DNA of 14,419 nucleotides from positions 1 through 14,419 of the forward strand of contig CALDPL010000075.1 of the NCBI GenBank assembly GCA_937911965.1, written 5' to 3'. This DNA is from an uncultured Allomuricauda sp. (GTDB lineage: Bacteria > Bacteroidota > Bacteroidia > Flavobacteriales > Flavobacteriaceae). The notes below the pieces were generated by a model, which did not search any database, had not been told where the DNA came from, and saw nothing but the letters and a program-made list of their open reading frames with translations. This document shows positions 13,602 through 14,419 of this stretch, one piece after another; position 1 is the first letter of the stretch; each line of letters opens with the position of its first letter. The translations under genes and the position numbers were made by a program.

Positions 13602-14312
13602 ATGAAGACAGGATATTTTTTTTCAAGCATATTAAGTGTTGCAACTGCCGTGGCGGCCTATGGACAGGACGCAAGCTTTGTCGGCAGTTTTGAGGCCGAG
13701 GGCAAATCGTATGATACAAGGTTTGTCAGGGTACTCTATAGTGCGGAGGGATCCGAATTGGAGGAAGGTGGAGACTCCGTGGAACAGTTGGTTTACCAAG
13801 GCAAGGACCCCAAGGGAAATGATGTAACGGTCCATAGGTTTCAGATCGTGACCAAAAATACCGGCTACGACCAGCTCCAAAAATCCCAGGAAGCCGATTA
13901 TAAACTGAAATCCGTGGAGAACGGGGCCAAGTTTCATATAGAGGTCCCCATTGAAAACGGGGAACTGCAGCTCGACAGGGCCTATGTAGGGAATCTGGCA
14001 TACAATTTTGGGACCAGGGAGACCCGGAACCAACTGGTGCCCGAGGATGTATCCGACATCTCATTTGAACTGTACACCCTGGATCTGCCTGAGTTCGGCA
14101 AAAACAACAAGCCGGGGGACAAGGGCATCATTTACCAGGCCGGTTATATAAAATTCAAGCTCAGCAGCAAGGCCAAACACATCGGGTCAGATCAAATAAG
14201 TGATTTCAATGTGGTGGTCGACGGACCCATTTCCATAACCCATGTACGGGGCAAGGAAAGAGAGGCCAAAGCCGTGTCCATCGATCCCGAGATTGTCAAA
14301 ATGAACATTTGA
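13602..14312 (+). CDS. Exported protein of unknown family
   Basis: This is a 236-aa protein that I do not recognise. A type I signal peptide covers about residues 1-22 (ILSVATAVAAYGQ, then DAS), with no lipobox cysteine, so it should be released into the periplasm or beyond. The mature chain is rich in charged residues and predicted beta strands: SFVGSFEAEGKSYDTRFVRV, VTVHRFQIVTKNTG, KFHIEVPIENGELQLDRAYV and ISFELYTLDLPEF. A flexible KNNKPGDKG loop (about 168-176) leads into IKFKLSSKAKHIG. It contains no cysteine and no obvious catalytic motif. The alternating strand pattern loosely recalls tube or carrier-type beta proteins, but I found no motif to support that. The promoter at 13548-13579 fits the consensus exactly, which suggests independent and perhaps high expression. 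Confidence 0.75.
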   Translation: MKTGYFFSSILSVATAVAAYGQDASFVGSFEAEGKSYDTRFVRVLYSAEGSELEEGGDSVEQLVYQGKDPKGNDVTVHRFQIVTKNTGYDQLQKSQEADYKLKSVENGAKFHIEVPIENGELQLDRAYVGNLAYNFGTRETRNQLVPEDVSDISFELYTLDLPEFGKNNKPGDKGIIYQAGYIKFKLSSKAKHIGSDQISDFNVVVDGPISITHVRGKEREAKAVSIDPEIVKMNI

Positions 14313-14419
14313 GGATTCGGAGGCTAGGGTTGAAATTGCCGTCTGGCATCGATGTCTTTGAGAATTGACGGATATAGGCTATCTCGGACTTTTGTGCTTT
14401 CTTTTTCCGTAATTTCATT

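Noticed and set aside
14296..14418. A 40-codon minus-strand frame (MKLRKKKAQKSE...) at the right edge
   Set aside because: It overlaps the tail of the exported-protein gene, has no recognisable motif, and is too short and too close to the edge to support.
14391..14418. Possible promoter TTTG ... TAATTTCA for a gene beyond the right edge
   Set aside because: The spacer is only 15 bases and the -7 element matches poorly, so it is not distinguishable from chance.

Overview
The window looks like chromosome of a relatively GC-rich member of the Flavobacteriia/Bacteroidota, probably marine Flavobacteriaceae; the genus cannot be fixed from sequence alone. The evidence is a TonB-dependent receptor with an N-terminal carboxypeptidase-regulatory-like domain, lipoproteins whose mature N-terminus is C-x-x-D-D, a DUF4374 lipoprotein, promoters of the TTTG / TAnnTTTG type, and weak or absent Shine-Dalgarno sequences.

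Left half (1-7448): a ferric-siderophore acquisition locus. On the minus strand, read from 6263 leftwards, lie a TonB-dependent receptor, a DUF4374 surface-type lipoprotein, two FecCD-type permeases of the YclN/CeuB and YclO/CeuC kind, and the start of a YclP/CeuD-type ATPase cut by the left edge. The three ABC genes are joined by ATGA overlaps. The substrate-binding protein expected after the ATPase (gene order yclNOPQ or ceuBCDE) would lie just off the left edge. Divergently, on the plus strand, is an exported IroE/Cee/Fes-like esterase. The intergenic region between them carries two abutting -7 elements and a 27-bp dyad with a Fur-family-like core. One iron-responsive site could therefore control both sides. 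Proposed route: the receptor and lipoprotein capture a ferric tricatecholate-like siderophore, the esterase opens it in the periplasm, and the Ceu-like ABC importer takes up the linear product.

Middle (7498-9954): a stand-alone COG3910-type ATPase follows the esterase, with a hairpin directly before its start codon. It converges on an exported M61 glycyl-aminopeptidase-type metallopeptidase that lacks the usual C-terminal PDZ domain.

Right half (10239-14312), all plus strand: a small DoxX-type membrane protein, an AraC-family regulator with a DUF6597-like N-terminus, three small lipoproteins (one unrecognised, one with YD/RHS-like beta-strand repeats, one lipocalin-like), and an exported protein of unknown family with a very good promoter of its own. 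A 32-bp tandem duplication spans the start codon of the lipocalin-like gene. I saw no tRNA, rRNA, CRISPR array, insertion sequence or phage gene.
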